A program made the position numbers and the translations under genes. From Trachipleistophora hominis (Eukaryota; Microsporidia; Pleistophoridae), in NCBI GenBank assembly GCA_000316135.1, contig JH993919.1, positions 1,658-17,070 of the forward strand: a DNA stretch of 15,413 nucleotides, given 5' to 3'. How positions within the stretch are numbered: position 1 is the stretch's first letter; every line of letters begins with the position of its first letter. The notes under the pieces were generated by a model. The model had not been told where the DNA came from. It saw only the letters and a list, made by a program, of their open reading frames with translations, and ran no database searches. Shown one piece after another: positions 15,352-15,413 of the stretch.

Positions 15352-15413
15352 AACCATTACAATCTTTAGATTACAACCATTATAATCTTTAAATTACAAT
15401 CATTATAATCTTT
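15352..15413. repeat. 23-bp tandem repeat running off the window edge
   Basis: Units 15352-15374, 15375-15397 and a partial 15398-15413 share AA(C/T)CATTA(C/T)AATCTTT(A)(G/A)ATTAC. The words are complementary to GATTGTAATG(A/G)T in the preceding 34-bp repeats, so the two families form an imperfect inverted pair. The array probably continues beyond the window. Confidence 0.8.

Noticed and set aside
1..15413. tRNA, rRNA, CRISPR array or transposon
   Set aside because: No T-loop/anticodon pattern, rRNA core, regularly spaced repeat-spacer array, or transposase or reverse-transcriptase motif was seen on either strand by eye. A covariance search could still find a divergent RNA.

Overview
The window looks like a nuclear contig from an AT-rich, intron-poor unicellular eukaryote, most probably a microsporidian with an expanded, gene-sparse genome. 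This is an inference from several signs. All recognisable genes are single uninterrupted frames. Four of the five confident genes, plus one small candidate, have a run of three or more C within about 15 bases of the ATG, as in the CCC-type start motif described for several microsporidia. Three genes have AATAAA within about 20 bases of the stop codon, once overlapping it. The gene set also fits: two secreted ricin-B-like (beta-trefoil) proteins, one with a long Gln/Pro/Cys repeat region like spore-wall or polar-tube proteins, a minimal Lsm2-like protein, an FCP1/NIF phosphatase-fold protein and an Upf1-like helicase. Only about 42% of the window is coding, and no tRNA, rRNA, CRISPR array or transposon was recognised.

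Layout. 1-1347: AT-rich, no gene. 1348-1524 (+): a possible 58-residue secreted protein in a GC-richer island. 1746-2231 (+): a compact FCP1/NIF-domain (HAD) protein starting directly after CCCCC. 2232-3797: empty. 3798-4871 (+): secreted beta-trefoil protein with an acidic tail. 4872-6194: convergent spacer. 6195-8195 (-): 666-residue secreted protein with a similar beta-trefoil head and eight Cys-bounded modules between poly-QP linkers. 8196-11316: a 3.1-kb gene desert with palindromes, small tandem repeats and long G-depleted tracts, including a weak Sm-like relic near 9310-9600. 11317-11526 (-): Lsm2-like protein. 11527-12539: repeat-rich spacer ending in a telomere-like G-rich/C-rich head-to-head block. 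12540-15185 (-): 881-residue SF1B helicase with two large low-complexity inserts. 15186-15413: promoter plus two tandem repeat families.

Function. The lectin-like pair may contribute to the spore coat or extrusion apparatus. The Lsm and helicase proteins belong to RNA metabolism, and the helicase could also act on DNA. Nothing suggests an operon.

The most unexpected signal is at 12808-12911, inside the helicase gene. Five perfect inverted repeats are packed there, and the last three (12845-12866, 12867-12882, 12883-12911) abut without a spare base while encoding the conserved ITPY..Q segment. Other long perfect palindromes occur at 8461-8476, 12180-12195 and 13262-13281, so a palindrome-forming process or structured element seems to act here. 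The right-hand half also alternates between A/C-rich and G/T-rich tracts that ignore gene boundaries and appear to shape the protein sequence.
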